Positions 10,111 to 21,200 of a stretch of DNA of 64,000 nt are shown piece after piece (position 1 is the first letter of the stretch; each line of letters opens with the position of its first letter). The translations under genes were made by a program, and so were the position numbers. The notes beneath the pieces are model-generated. The model was not told the DNA's origin, searched no databases, and saw nothing but the letters and a program-made list of their open reading frames with translations. Origin of the DNA: Closterium sp. Naga37s-1 (Eukaryota; Streptophyta; Zygnematophyceae; Desmidiales; Closteriaceae); contig CANJKZ010000068.1 of NCBI GenBank assembly GCA_947471745.1, positions 124,001-188,000 of the forward strand, read 5' to 3'.

Positions 10111-13100
10111 GGCCGAGACGTAGCGCGTAGATGCGTCGATGAAAGTAAGTGTGTACTGCTCCCCGTTGAGCCCCTCCTGGCTGAGCACCATAAAATCGTT
10201 GTAAACCTTGTCCAACGGCTTGTAGCGTTCATACCCTGGGGGCAAGTCGGGAAACGGCTGGTGATTGAGCGACGCGGTTGGGCAGACGATGCATGGTGGG
10301 TTAGGTGAGTCCGCGGTGAGAGAGCCGTTTCGAAGAAGGAGGAGCGCGTCGTTGTCGAAGACTCCGGCCTTGAGCGAGTTTTTGAGCGTGGCGTGGGAGG
10401 GATGGCCGAGCCGTTGGTGCCATGTTTCTGGGTCCGCACGATATCCGATCGTCTTCTGATAATATTTTTGTCGTGCTGCTTCGTCGTTTGCCTCCCCTTC
10501 AGGGCCTGCGTCGGCGGCGTTGTCGGTATCGGCGGCGAGCGCACGAATTGCCTTTCGCTCCAGAAGCGCGCGGGGAATACCGATGACGTCGTCGGTGTCG
10601 CCAGCTTCGATTTGGTCTCCGGTGACGAGCAGGCACTGGTTGGGCCACTCCCGAACTGGGAGTCCCGTCATGGGGATTCTGAAGTAACTGTATTCAGCGC
10701 CGATGACCTCAATTTCTTGTGGTCCTTGTACTGGCGGCTCCGGCTCTTCGGTGGGTTCAGGTAACTCTGTTGGTTCTCCCATTCATTTGTAGGTCTCTTC
10801 TTCGTCCGACTCTTCTGGCATTGGCTCAGGTGTGTCAGGGGCGTATTGATCTAGGAGAGGTGGACCTCCCCAGCAAGTGCCGCGAGTTGCCCAGTATGGG
10901 TCGACGACGGCGACTTCCGCAGGAGGAAAACCAGCTGCTTCGGTGTGCCCTTGTTCTGCTTCGGTCGAGGTGCCCCATCCTCCTTCGGCGCCCGGTGTGA
11001 CTTCAGCTATCTCTGCTTCTCCGACTGCTTCTCCTGCTGTTGTACCAGCTTCCTCTGCTGGGGCAGGGGAAGTCCCCCGGCCGGTCGCGCCAACTTCTTC
11101 TTCTGTTGAAACGGCGTCCCACCCGCTCGCGGCTGCTTCTTCTGGAGTCAAAACTTCTCCCCAGGATCCGAGCGCGGGCTCGGAAGTGTTCCAGCCCATG
11201 CAGCGTGTCTCCGTCGTCTTGTTTTCTTCGGTTGCAGGTTCTGACGTGCCGCTGTCTTCTTCCATTGTGGCTGGTCTGGTTCCTGCAGGGTTGGAGTGTC
11301 AGAATCCCAACCACTAGACCATTGGGATAAAAGGGCTTGTTTAAGTAGCGGGTCAGTGCGCCCATAACCCCCCAGGCAACCGTGCCTGTAACCCTTCCCT
11401 AGGATCAATCGGGGATCACCAGTGGACCTCTGACACCCCCCCGCACTGGGATGCCCGAAGTGCATACACCGGGATTCGAACCCGAGACCTTCGCTCTGAT
11501 ACCATGTCAAATCCCAACCACTAGACCATTGGGATAAAAAGGCTTGTTTAAGTAGCGGGTCAGTACGCCCATAACCCCCCAGGCAACCGTGCCTGTAATC
11601 CTTCCCTAGGATCAATTGGGGATCACCAGTGGACCTCTGACATGGAGGTCGAGGCAGTCGGGACTGTGCACAAGCGCAGGAGGCCGTCGGAGGCAGGTTG
11701 CTCGAGATCCATCTCGTCGGGATGTGATCATGTTGGTGGCTCTATGGGAGTTGTTTTCAGTAGCAGTGTGCGGTGGGAATCGCCGGTGGTGCCCTGAGCT
11801 GAAAATTGCAGCACGAAGACTCCATCGTTATCGATCGCCTTTCCGATGTAAGTTTCTTTGTGGAAGAGCTCGAAGGTCTTCTCCTTTCGATTGCTGCGAA
11901 TGTCGATTCCGCACCGCATGAGTTGCGCTGACGAGAGCAAATTGTATTGTAGGTCAGGTGCGACGAGGACGTCTCCGATGTGAATGGTGAACTTCGTGTC
12001 ATTGGCCTCGAGGTAGATTTCGCCAATCTCATATGCCTTCATTTTTCCGTTGTTGGCGGCGGTGATTTCGCAGGGCCGTCGCATACGCCGTGAGTTGCTG
12101 ATAAACTTTGGCGATCCCACCATGTGTTGCCCGCAGCAACTGTCGAGGTACCACGTGTCCAAATCCTCGTAGCGCTGACGGGCGAGGTTGGCGATCTTGG
12201 GCGTGACGATGCGATCAAGGTCGCCGGCGTACGGTGAGAGGGCGAAATATCTGTTTGCGGAAATGCTCGGCGGCGATTCCGGAGTAGGAGGGGGGAGCTC
12301 GAAGTCAGGAGGAATGTCTGAGGGGTGAGAGGACTAGGTAAAGACTGTTGGATCATTGTCTGTGCTGGGCGCAACGGGGTTGATGGGATCGTCGCGAGCG
12401 AATGTTACTCGATCCCAGTAACGGAACCCTCTGTTGCGGCGAGCCATGCAGCTTATGATTGTCCCTTTTCCTTTGTCCTTCGCCGTGATGAGTGCAGGAG
12501 ATTGAGAAGTGCTGGCGACGGAAGGAGGCGACACAGTGGCGGGCGCTTTGTTTGTGTCGATGGTTGTTGGTTGGAGGCGTTGTGTCGCTCATCAGCGGCC
12601 TGACGCTTGTAGCACTGGTCGATAGTGTGGCCAGACTTCTTGCAGTATTTGCAGAAGGCTCCCTTCTTTCCGCGTTGCTCCCCTTGTGATGCTCCTGTGT
12701 AGAAGACTAATTTTTCTCGTTTGACATTCTTCTCGTTGTACATGTCGATCTCCTTCTGCTCCGAAAGAAGCGTGGCGCATAGAGCCGACTCCGATATGGT
12801 TGCTCAGGCGCGAAGGAGTGACTGGCACTGTCGCCAGTCGGGGCCGAGGCCAGAGATGACCATCGAGATGAACATGTCGTCGGGGACAGTCCCACCGCAT
12901 TTCTTGACTTTGTCGCGCAGATTGCGGCACCGGTTGACATACGGTCCCGCTTTCTCCCCTTGCTTCATTTTAACCGATGTTAGCTGGCTGAGCAGACGAG
13001 TCATCGTAACTGGATCTGTTGCCATGTATGAGTTGCGCGGGAGCCCACTCCGTCTTGTAAGGACGAATGCCAAGCTGTTCTTCAGGTGAGAGGTTGCGAA

Positions 13101-13563
13101 AGAGAGCCGTGTACGCGAGGAGTGATTCGTCGTAGTACATTCAGATCTGAGCGGTTGTCGCGAGAAGCTCGAATTCAAAACTCCACGTGTAGAAATCCTT
13201 TCCGTCGAAAGGGATTGAGGTCTTCAATTTTGAAGTCAATACAAATTTGGTTTGCACTGAAGCGATGTCCGACTGTGAGCGTTGTGGGTTGTCTTGTGCA
13301 GGAGCTGACCCTTGACGATTGTCAAAGGTGAATGATCTCTCGGAGTTGACGCGGCGGTCTTCTCCGGGAAGAGGGAGTCCAGCAACGCCACGTGCATAGC
13401 TTGAGCCGTCAATGCTCATTGCTTGATGGCTTTCAAGGGCGTTGATGCGTGCGACTAGCTCCTCAACGACGGCGGCGCTGACGGAGGTCATCGCTGAGGG
13501 CGCGTTAGTCGTTGCTGGTGGTGGGCCCGGTGAGTCTGCAGTGGCTTTTCCTTCAGGAGCCAT
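10111..13563 (-). pseudogene. copia Gag-Pol remnant (Gag, zinc knuckle, protease, pre-integrase, integrase start)
   Basis: The start is the ATG at 13563 (MAPEGKATADS). Gag shows FDGKDFYTWSFEFELL, an internal deletion near 13141, a frameshift near 13030, and then QLTSVKMKQGEK and GLGPDWRQCQS. It ends in UGA (12806-12804), the same relative place as in element G. The frame continues into the knuckle CKYCKKSGHTIDQC. Protease shows DTWYLDSCCGQHMVG (D-S-C instead of D-S/T-G). After the TRIM the frame continues through an acidic linker into WHQRLGHPSHATL (GAG-pre-integrase) and the integrase start KVYNDFMVLSQ, breaking at about 10110. Several stops and shifts make it a pseudogene. Confidence 0.8.
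11297..11642 (-). mobile_element. TRIM (terminal-repeat retrotransposon in miniature), complete
   Basis: Two near-identical direct repeats (11297-11435 and 11505-11642, 139 and 138 bp) each run from TGTCA to TGACA. They flank a 69-bp internal region. On the minus strand a perfect plant primer-binding site TGGTATCAGAGC (11493-11504) abuts the LTR. A polypurine tract GCGGGGGGG (11436-11444) abuts the other. A 5-bp target-site duplication TGGAG is present at 11292-11296 and 11643-11647. The internal region also contains GGTTCGAATCCCGG, a B-box-like segment. No coding capacity. It is inserted in the copia F reading frame. Confidence 0.93.
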
Positions 13564-13665
13564 AGATTGCAGACTTAGAAATGTATTGAGTAAGTTTGTA
13601 ATGAGATTGTTCTAGGAAGAACTAGGACTTGGCAGATCTTATAATCTACTCTTGCTCTTATACCA

Positions 13666-14092
13666 TGCTGATATAACTAAAGGATCCAGTAGATAGGATA
13701 GGATCTGTTAAGTCTGAGAGGAGACAAAGAAGTCTTTGTAGTGACCTTGTTGAATAATAATTGAAAGAGAACAAGATGATTTGAAAGATAGGAGTACAAG
13801 GGATTAAATAGAAATCTAGCTAGCCATGTACTATGAGGGGTACATTCCCTTGTTAACTGTATTGCATAGCTACAGTAACCGCGACTATTGCTATCCTCGA
13901 CAGTTACCATGTTGCAGTGAGTTAACTGTCGCGCGGTTACTGGATCGTCAAAGGTCACGACCGTTGACTTCCTCAGACGGTTGACCTTCGGGTGACCCTC
14001 GACATTCCGCATGCTCTATATGAGCTATTGCGGTATTGGTACAGTGGAGCAGCTTCGGGAATGCTTTATATAACCTTTCGGTTGTTTCAACA
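13666..14092 (-). repeat. 5' LTR of copia element F (about 427 bp)
   Basis: The inner edge is fixed by the adjacent primer-binding site and the TG start. The outer edge is placed at TTTCAACA (14085-14092), which matches the end of the element G LTR (TTTCCAACA). The 3' LTR is missing, so the outer boundary is approximate. Confidence 0.5.
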
Positions 14093-15227
14093 CCTGGTAT
14101 CGTGGCACTTATCTGTAAATACAATTACGAACTCTGTAAATACAGTTACGACTATCAATGCTTTGTACATTTATGTAGTGTATAACTGCATATAAATAAA
14201 AAAACAAGTCGTTAGGACGGGTCCAGCGCGTACACTATCCGTACATTACAGTTCATCCAGTGCAGTAATCTGTAGTGCGTCGAGGTTCAAAACGGTGCAA
14301 TTTTAAAACCGCTGTGCACCGCCTGATATCTTTTCTCACCTCGACGAATGGACTGTATAGTACCTGTAAACGTACGCACTGGACACGCCCTTATTGTGTT
14401 GAAAGTTCTGTACAACCAGGCCACTTATGCAACACAAGGCTGGTTGCCAACACGTTTCTGATCTTGCCCGTGCAAAATTTTATTCTGTTCACTCTTCCAA
14501 CCTCACTCCAAGTTGTGGCAGACTGTTGAAGAGGAACAAGCGCTTCGATTGAGTGATCGTTTTGGGTTGGCGAAATCCACCGCAAGCAAGTGGCGGCCCT
14601 ACTTCTCTAATAAATTGACCTCGTGCTATGAAACTGTATGCTCCTCTCCAATTGGGCGAGTCGATTGCACAAAAACAGATGGTTTTAGTGAGTTGTGTGA
14701 GGGTCTCGTACGGTGCTGTGAGCCCCGAGTGAAGCCAACTCAGCTCGTCGTGGAACACAAGTTGCCTTTCGCCAAAAGCGCAACTTCTGCTGCATCGGCG
14801 AACGTCGTCAAGGGGATATCGGTTTCGACGACCGTGGTTACCGGCTCCAAATCTGGCTCAACCCGCAACTCGTGCACCCTTTTAGACGCACGGAGTGATC
14901 CTCGCCGTCCAGTATCTCGATCTGCACGGTCAGTGCGACCTCGATTTTGCGCTGAACCAGCACAGCCCAGAAAACATTGTCTTTCTGTCACAGAACCTCG
15001 ATTTCTGCCTTTTCTATGTAGGAGGAGCCTACTCTCTTAGTTCCACCTCTGACACACACTCACAACTACTCTCCTTCCATATGATCTCTCGGACTATTCC
15101 TGCAGGTCGAGTAGACTTGGAAACTACCATCTGCTCGACTTGTTTTACGGTAGTTTCTTAGTAGCAGGTAATCGCACCTGCTTATTACTCCCGATTTCAA
15201 AACCATTTCCATATTTTGCAACTGACA
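14093..15227. other. intergenic region upstream of kinase 1
   Basis: No convincing gene was seen. Open frames here are short, lack recognisable domains, and have many alternatives on both strands. The last few hundred bases should contain the promoter and 5' UTR of the kinase gene starting at 15228. Confidence 0.4.
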
Positions 15228-18200
15228 ATGGACGTCACCCTTGTTGAATCTCGACCCCGCTCGCACCATTCTCGGGAGCCGGGACATCGCGTCGCGCAAA
15301 TGAACAGTCCTGATGTCTCGGAACAACAGGAGCGCGTGTCTCGTGCGGTGTCGCCTGTTCCTCCTCGGCCTGTCAAGCCACGTCATCGACGAAGCCAGTC
15401 CGACAGTTTCCAGTTCGACCCGACGAATCTGACTCAAGCATCTGGGACTCGGCTTCAGGCCGTAACTTACAGCCATCAGTCTGGCGCGAGTTCTCGTGTC
15501 GGAGGTGAAAGCGAAGATGCTATTATAGAAAATGAAGTTGCGGAGGCTCCTATCCGTCATCGCCGTCGGCATTCGGGAGTCATTCCGTCTCCTGATTATT
15601 CGCCAGACCCGCAGCATTCTCCGGACGAAATGAAACACGCTCGACAACAGCCTTCTGACGGATACACCCATAACGCGTACAGTACGCAGCCTCGTTCGGG
15701 ACGACAATATTCACCGCAGAAATCGCCGCCATATGCGGAGCTTAATCATAGTGCTGGAAAGGAGGTTAGACGTTCTCAATCAACCAATCAGCATCGGCCG
15801 CTAAAAACGTCTTATCCTGGATCCCCTAAATTAAGCGGCGAAACCTCTACCAGTAAAACCAGCAGCATCGACGGCTACAACAACCGCATCAGCAGCATCG
15901 ACGGTTACAACAACCACAGCAGCGGCAGTCCTAGCAGGAGCGTAAACAGCGGCGTCAGGCGCGCGGGTGGAGGTGGAAACAGTAACTCCGGCTACAGTGA
16001 TGGTAACAGCGACATCACCTCGGCTGGTTACAATAGTGGTTACGGCAATGTTACGGCTAACAGTACGCATAACAGCATCAACAACAACGCGGTCTACGGC
16101 TTATCCGGTAGTAGCAGCTTCGGCGGTATTAGTAGCGCTGCTGGCGGGTATGCTTATTCACAATCAAAGAACCCGGTCGAGGGTAGCAAGCCTCCTAAGC
16201 CCATAGCGGCTCGTCACCGTCGAATCCGCTCTGAGGAGTTTGTCATCGCCGCGTTTTCCGCTGTCGACGCGACCGACGAGTTGCAAGGCCCCCCTGTAAC
16301 GAACGCCGTCGCGTATCGCGGCGCGCCAGAGGCAATTAAAGCCAGCGGCTCGAGAGGCAAGCAGCCCCCGCAAGCGCATCCCCCGCGTAGTAAACCGCAA
16401 GAATGGCCGCTCGCTGCGGGAGCTGGACCGACCGGTCGAAGCAACCGGCCAGCGACGGCTAGCAGTGAGCAGACTGACGGTCCGGCAGGTTGGAGCCCAG
16501 TTCCCAGACACGCGATCCCGGAGGGGAACAAGACGAGACGTGAGGGGGAGGGGCCTGGAATAATCGGCGCGTTTAAGCACGGGCATAGGCGGAGCCAAAG
16601 CGGCGGACCAGGAGGCGTCGTGGGAGGGGGCGGCATAGCAGGAGAGAACCGCCGGCAAGCCAGTCCCCAACCGCGACCGTCAGCCGTCAGCAATTATTCT
16701 GACGGTCCGTCAGGAAGGCCGGGCAGCGCACCACGGAACGCCAGCCCCGAGGAGAAAGGCCGGCGCGAAGGGGCGATTGCGGGCGCGGGTGGGGGGGACG
16801 CAAGCGGAACGGGCAGAGCAGTAGGGCCGCGGAGCGGCGTGGGAAGGGGGGGGCGGAAGGTTTCCGCCATGGGGAATATCGAGGGGAGCGGGGGGGAGAA
16901 AAGGGGCGGGAGTTACGGGGAGATATCGCGGGGTGGCGTAAGAAGCCCCGCTGACGATGAGTACGACGGGGAGGCGGAGGATGTGCAGGGGAGGCGGGTG
17001 CGCAGCAGCGGAGGGGGAGCAGTTGGGGGAGCAGGAGGGGGAACAAGTGGGGAATACGGCGGGGGAGTGGTAGAGGGAGCGGCCATTTGGGATAGGCGAC
17101 AGGCCCGCGCCAGCAGTGATAAGGAGCGGCAGCAGCAGCAGCAGCAGCAATCACAGCAGCAGCAGCAGCAGGTGCAGCAAGGAACCCAGCAGCACTCCCC
17201 TCCTCGCCACGGCCAGCAGCAGCACTCCCCTCCCCGCCACGACCAGCAGCAGCAGCAGCAGCAGGCCGCGCAGCCATTGCAGCAGCCGCTGCCACCCTTG
17301 GGAATACCCACTGTCAGGCGGAATTCACGCTCTTATGACGGCGGCCCGTTAGACCTCAGGCGCTCTGTGAAAACCCCCCCTAAGAGCCCTGTGCTGCCCT
17401 ATCTGGGCGGCGCAGGCGCAGCAGGCGGAGCGACAGGGGGAGCAGCAGGGGGACGGGGGGTGTCCGCCTATGGGAGCCCCTTGCGCAGCAGGCAAGGGGG
17501 GCAAATATCTTCCCAAGGCGCGCAGAGGGGCTCCGCAGCAGGCGCAGGGGGGTATGCGGGGGGAATGGGGGGAGGGGGAGCTGCGCCTTCAGGAGGGCAC
17601 TCTGTGCGCCCAAGCCCCGGGTGGCTGGCGGGCGCACCTGGGGGAGGGGCAAGCGGAGTCGGGGGAGGCGGGGCAGGGGCAGGGGGAGGGGGAGGGGCAA
17701 GTGGCGGAGGGGGGGGCGCGGCAGGGGGAATGCCTGTCAAGAAGAAGATGGGCCACAGGAGGTCTGCTAGCTGTGAAGCCTGGTTCAATCCAGAGGCGGG
17801 CTTTAATCCCCATATGAGCGGCTTTAATTCCCCTGCTAGCGGCTCTAGTCCGCAATCTGGCAGCTCTAATATTCCAGGGAGGGGTTCCCCCGGAGGGGGC
17901 ATGGGCGGAAGCCCTCCAGGCGGGGGGAGCCCCTATGCGGGTCCCCCCCGCGCTGGGGGAATGCGGATGGGGGGAGGGCCCGGGGGAGTAACCAGAGGAG
18001 TTGGGGGAGGGGGAGGGGGAGGGGGAGGGGGAGGGGGAGGGGGAGGGGAGGGGGAGGGGGAGGGGGAGGGCTAGGCGGAGGAGGGGGAGGGGGAGGCGGA
18101 ACAGGAGGGGGATCTGAGAAGGAAGGAAGGGAGGCGCTTACCCCAGGGGGGGGAGGGAGAACAGAGGTTGGGGATAACCCTGTAGGAAAGTCAAAAGCAA

Positions 18201-21200
18201 TTCCAATCCAAAGCCCACACAAGCCCAAAATCGTCCTACCTTCTACCAGTCCCCACGCCAGCCCCTATGCTAGCCCCTATGCCAGCCCACGCATGGGATC
18301 CCCGCTAGTAGGCTCCCCGTTAGTAGGCTCTCCGTTACTAGGCTCCCCCATGCTGTCTCAAGTGAGTTCCCGAACCGGGTTTGTGACCCCCGGGGCTATG
18401 ACTCCTGGCGGGGGAAGTATGGTGGTTAGCCCCGGTACCTTAGCTGCGCAGGAGGATCGGGACCAAGCCAAGCTGGCCGAAATCCAGAGCATGTTTGCCA
18501 ATTGGAATCACGGAACGCCGATCCCGTCCCCCAAAGCTGGAGCCTCGGCTCGGGCCGAAGCTGGCTTCCCGCTTCGGACGCCCCAGCCTAGCGACTACTA
18601 CCGAATCGACGGGGGGGAAACGGAGGGGGGAGAGGGGATGGGCGAGGAGGAATCTGCAGCAGAGGAGCTAGGGCCGACTCGTGCGAATGTGCTGGGAGAG
18701 CCTTATTCGGATATCAGGAAGAAGTACAAACTAGCTGAGAAGGAGCTAGGGCGGGGGAACTTTGGAGTGATCCACGTGGGGGAGAATTTGCAGACTGGGG
18801 AGCAATTTGCATGCAAGAGCATCACCAAGGCTAAATTCGAGGTGAGGAGATATTTGATTTTGAGATTTGAGAAGCTGTTTGCCTGCAAGTTTATCACAAA
18901 CGCCTTCGAGGTGAGCATTGCTGCTTGCTTTCTTTCTCTGCTTGTTATAACATTTAGGCTTGCTCAAACAGAGCATTCCTTGTCCCACTATAGTTCGGCT
19001 ATACACAGTACAAGGAGCTAGGGAAGGGGAGTTCTGGTAGGGTTCTTGTGGCAGGAAAGTTTGAGCGTTGCTGCTTGCCCTCTTGTTATAGGGACGCCAG
19101 GACTTTCCTCCACTATAAACTTGCTGAACCTTCCCCTTCGTCCCCCTCTCCCAGTGCCGGGACTACGTCGAGGATGTGAGGAGGCAAGTCAGCGTGCTGA
19201 AGGCACTTTGACAAGTCTTCCTTCCCCCCACTCATTTTTCCGTTGCTCCCTCTGCCGCTAATCCCCTTCTATCCCCCAGTGCCGGGACTACGTGGAGGAC
19301 GTGAGGAGGCAGGTGAGCGTGCTGGCGTCGCTTTGACAACTGTGGCCCCGCCCCTGTACCCCCTCTACTCCCTCTGCCTCTGACTTCTCCCTGTGGCCCC
19401 TCTGTTCCCCCAGTGCTGGGACAACGTGGAGGATGTGAGGAGGGAGGTGAGCGTGCTCGAGACGCTTTGAAAACTCACACTGCCCTTCACTCATTTCCCC
19501 TCCTGCTCCCTGTGTACCCTCGGTTCCCTGCCCTTTCTGCTCCCTGGTCCCCCCTCCCCTCCCCCCAGTGCTGGGACGACGTGGAGGATGTGAGGAGGGA
19601 GGTGAGCGTGCTTGAGACGCTAAGGGGCCATCCGTTTGTGGTGTCGATCGTTGAGACCATGGAAGATGAAGATGTGAGTGGTAATACTTATTGCAAGGCC
19701 ATTCATTGGGTCGTGTTGAAGATATGCCGGCCTGAGACACTCAGAGGCCATCCGTTTGTGGTGTCAATCGTTGAGACCATGGAAGACGAGCAGGTGAGTG
19801 TGGGCAGTGACAGTTATGGGGCCATTTGTTGAGTCATGTTAGGAAGATGCACAGGGTGAGACACTCAGAGGCCATCCCTTTGTGGTGTCGATCGCTCAGA
19901 CGATGGAAGACGAGCAGGTGAGACTTGAAGCACACCCAAAGACACCCCGAGACACTCAGAGGCCATCCCTTTGTGGTGTCGATCGCTCAGACGATGGAAG
20001 ACGAGCAGGTGAGACTTGAAGCACACCCAAAGACACCCCGAGACACTCAGAGGCCATCCCTTTGTGGTGTCGATCGCTCAGACGATGGAAGACGAGCAGG
20101 TGAGACTTGAAGCACACCCAAAGACACCCCGAGACACTCAGAGGCCATCCCTTTGTGGTGTCGATCGCTCAGACGATGGAAGACGAGCAGGTGAGACTTG
20201 AAGCACACCCAAAGACAGCCCGAGACACTCAGAGGCCATCCCTTTGTGGTGTCGATCGCTCAGACGATGGAAGACGAGCAGGTGAGACTTGAAGCACACC
20301 CAAAGACACCCCGAGACACTCAGAGGCCATCCCTTTGTGGTGTCGATCGCTCAGACGATGGAAGACGAGCAGGTGAGACTTGAAGCACACTCAAAGACAC
20401 CCCGAGACACTCAGAGGCCATCCCTTTGTGGTGTCGATCGCTCAGACGATGGAAGACGAGCAGGTGAGACTTGAAGCACACCCAAAGACACCCTGAGACA
20501 CTCAGAGGCCATCCCTTTGTGGTGTCGATCGCTCAGACGATGGAAGACGATCAGGTGAGACTTGAAGCACACCCAAAGACACCCCGAGACACTCAGAGGC
20601 CATCCCTTTGTGGTGTCGATCGCTCAGACGATGGAAGACGAGCAGGTGAGACTTGAAGCACACCCAAAGACACCCCGAGACACTCAGAGGCCATCCCTTT
20701 GTGGTGTCGATCGCTCAGACGATGGAAGACGAGCAGGTGAGACTTGAAGCACACCCAAAGACACCCCGAGACACTCAGAGGCCATCCCTTTGTGGTGTCG
20801 ATCGCTCAGACGATGGAAGACGAGCAGGTGAGGCTTCCAGCACGCCCACAGAGGCACTGAGACGCTGAGAGACTGAGAGGCCATCCGTTTGTGGTGTAGA
20901 TTGTTGAGACGATGGAGGATGAACAGGTGAGGCTTCAAACGCACCCATAGACACTCTATGGCACTGAGGGGCCGGCCCTTTGTGGTGTTGAGTTGGTTTT
21001 TGAGGCACCCAACCAAAGACAATCTAAGGCACTGAGGGGCCGGCCCTTTGTGGTGTTGAGTTGGTTTTTGAGGCACCCAACCAAAGACAAACTAAGGCAC
21101 TGAGGGGCCACCCCTTTGTGTTGTTGAGTTGGTTTTTGAGGCGCCTCAAAAACAATCTCAATGGACGCACCCAACCAAAGACACTCTATGGCACTGAGGG

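Larger units (their letters stand above)
10111..14092 (-). mobile_element. Ty1/copia retrotransposon F, 3'-truncated, with nested TRIM
   Basis: Minus-strand element with a 5' LTR at 13666-14092, a primer-binding site at 13654-13665 (minus TGGTATAAGAGC), gag from 13563, a zinc knuckle near 12650, protease near 12130, a GAG-pre-integrase region and the first part of integrase. It ends abruptly at about 10110, where integrase sequence runs into the minisatellite. Reverse transcriptase, RNase H and the 3' LTR are absent from the window. A 346-bp TRIM (11297-11642) sits inside it. Confidence 0.85.

Noticed and set aside
7237..10782. Open frames of up to 784 codons on both strands in the 18-bp repeat
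   Set aside because: Repeat length is a multiple of three and lacks stops in every frame, so all six frames are open. Only the non-repeat end of the minus frame (10111-10782) is real copia coding sequence.
11440..11540. tRNA gene suggested by GGTTCGAATCC
   Set aside because: The segment lies between two LTRs next to a primer-binding site and has no acceptor stem; it is the TRIM interior.
14513..15040. 175-codon plus-strand frame upstream of kinase 1
   Set aside because: No recognisable motif, overlaps other frames of similar length, and lies where the promoter and 5' UTR are expected.
18075..18292. Intron in kinase 1 between the polyglycine frame and the downstream frame
   Set aside because: The downstream frame is open right through this stretch and joins the upstream frame if one hexamer unit had its usual six bases, which is simpler than an intron.
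19861..20861. 91-bp array as CRISPR or as a repetitive protein gene
   Set aside because: Whole units are identical with no variable spacers. The unit length is not a multiple of three, so the 61-codon frames in it are artefacts of two-unit read-through.
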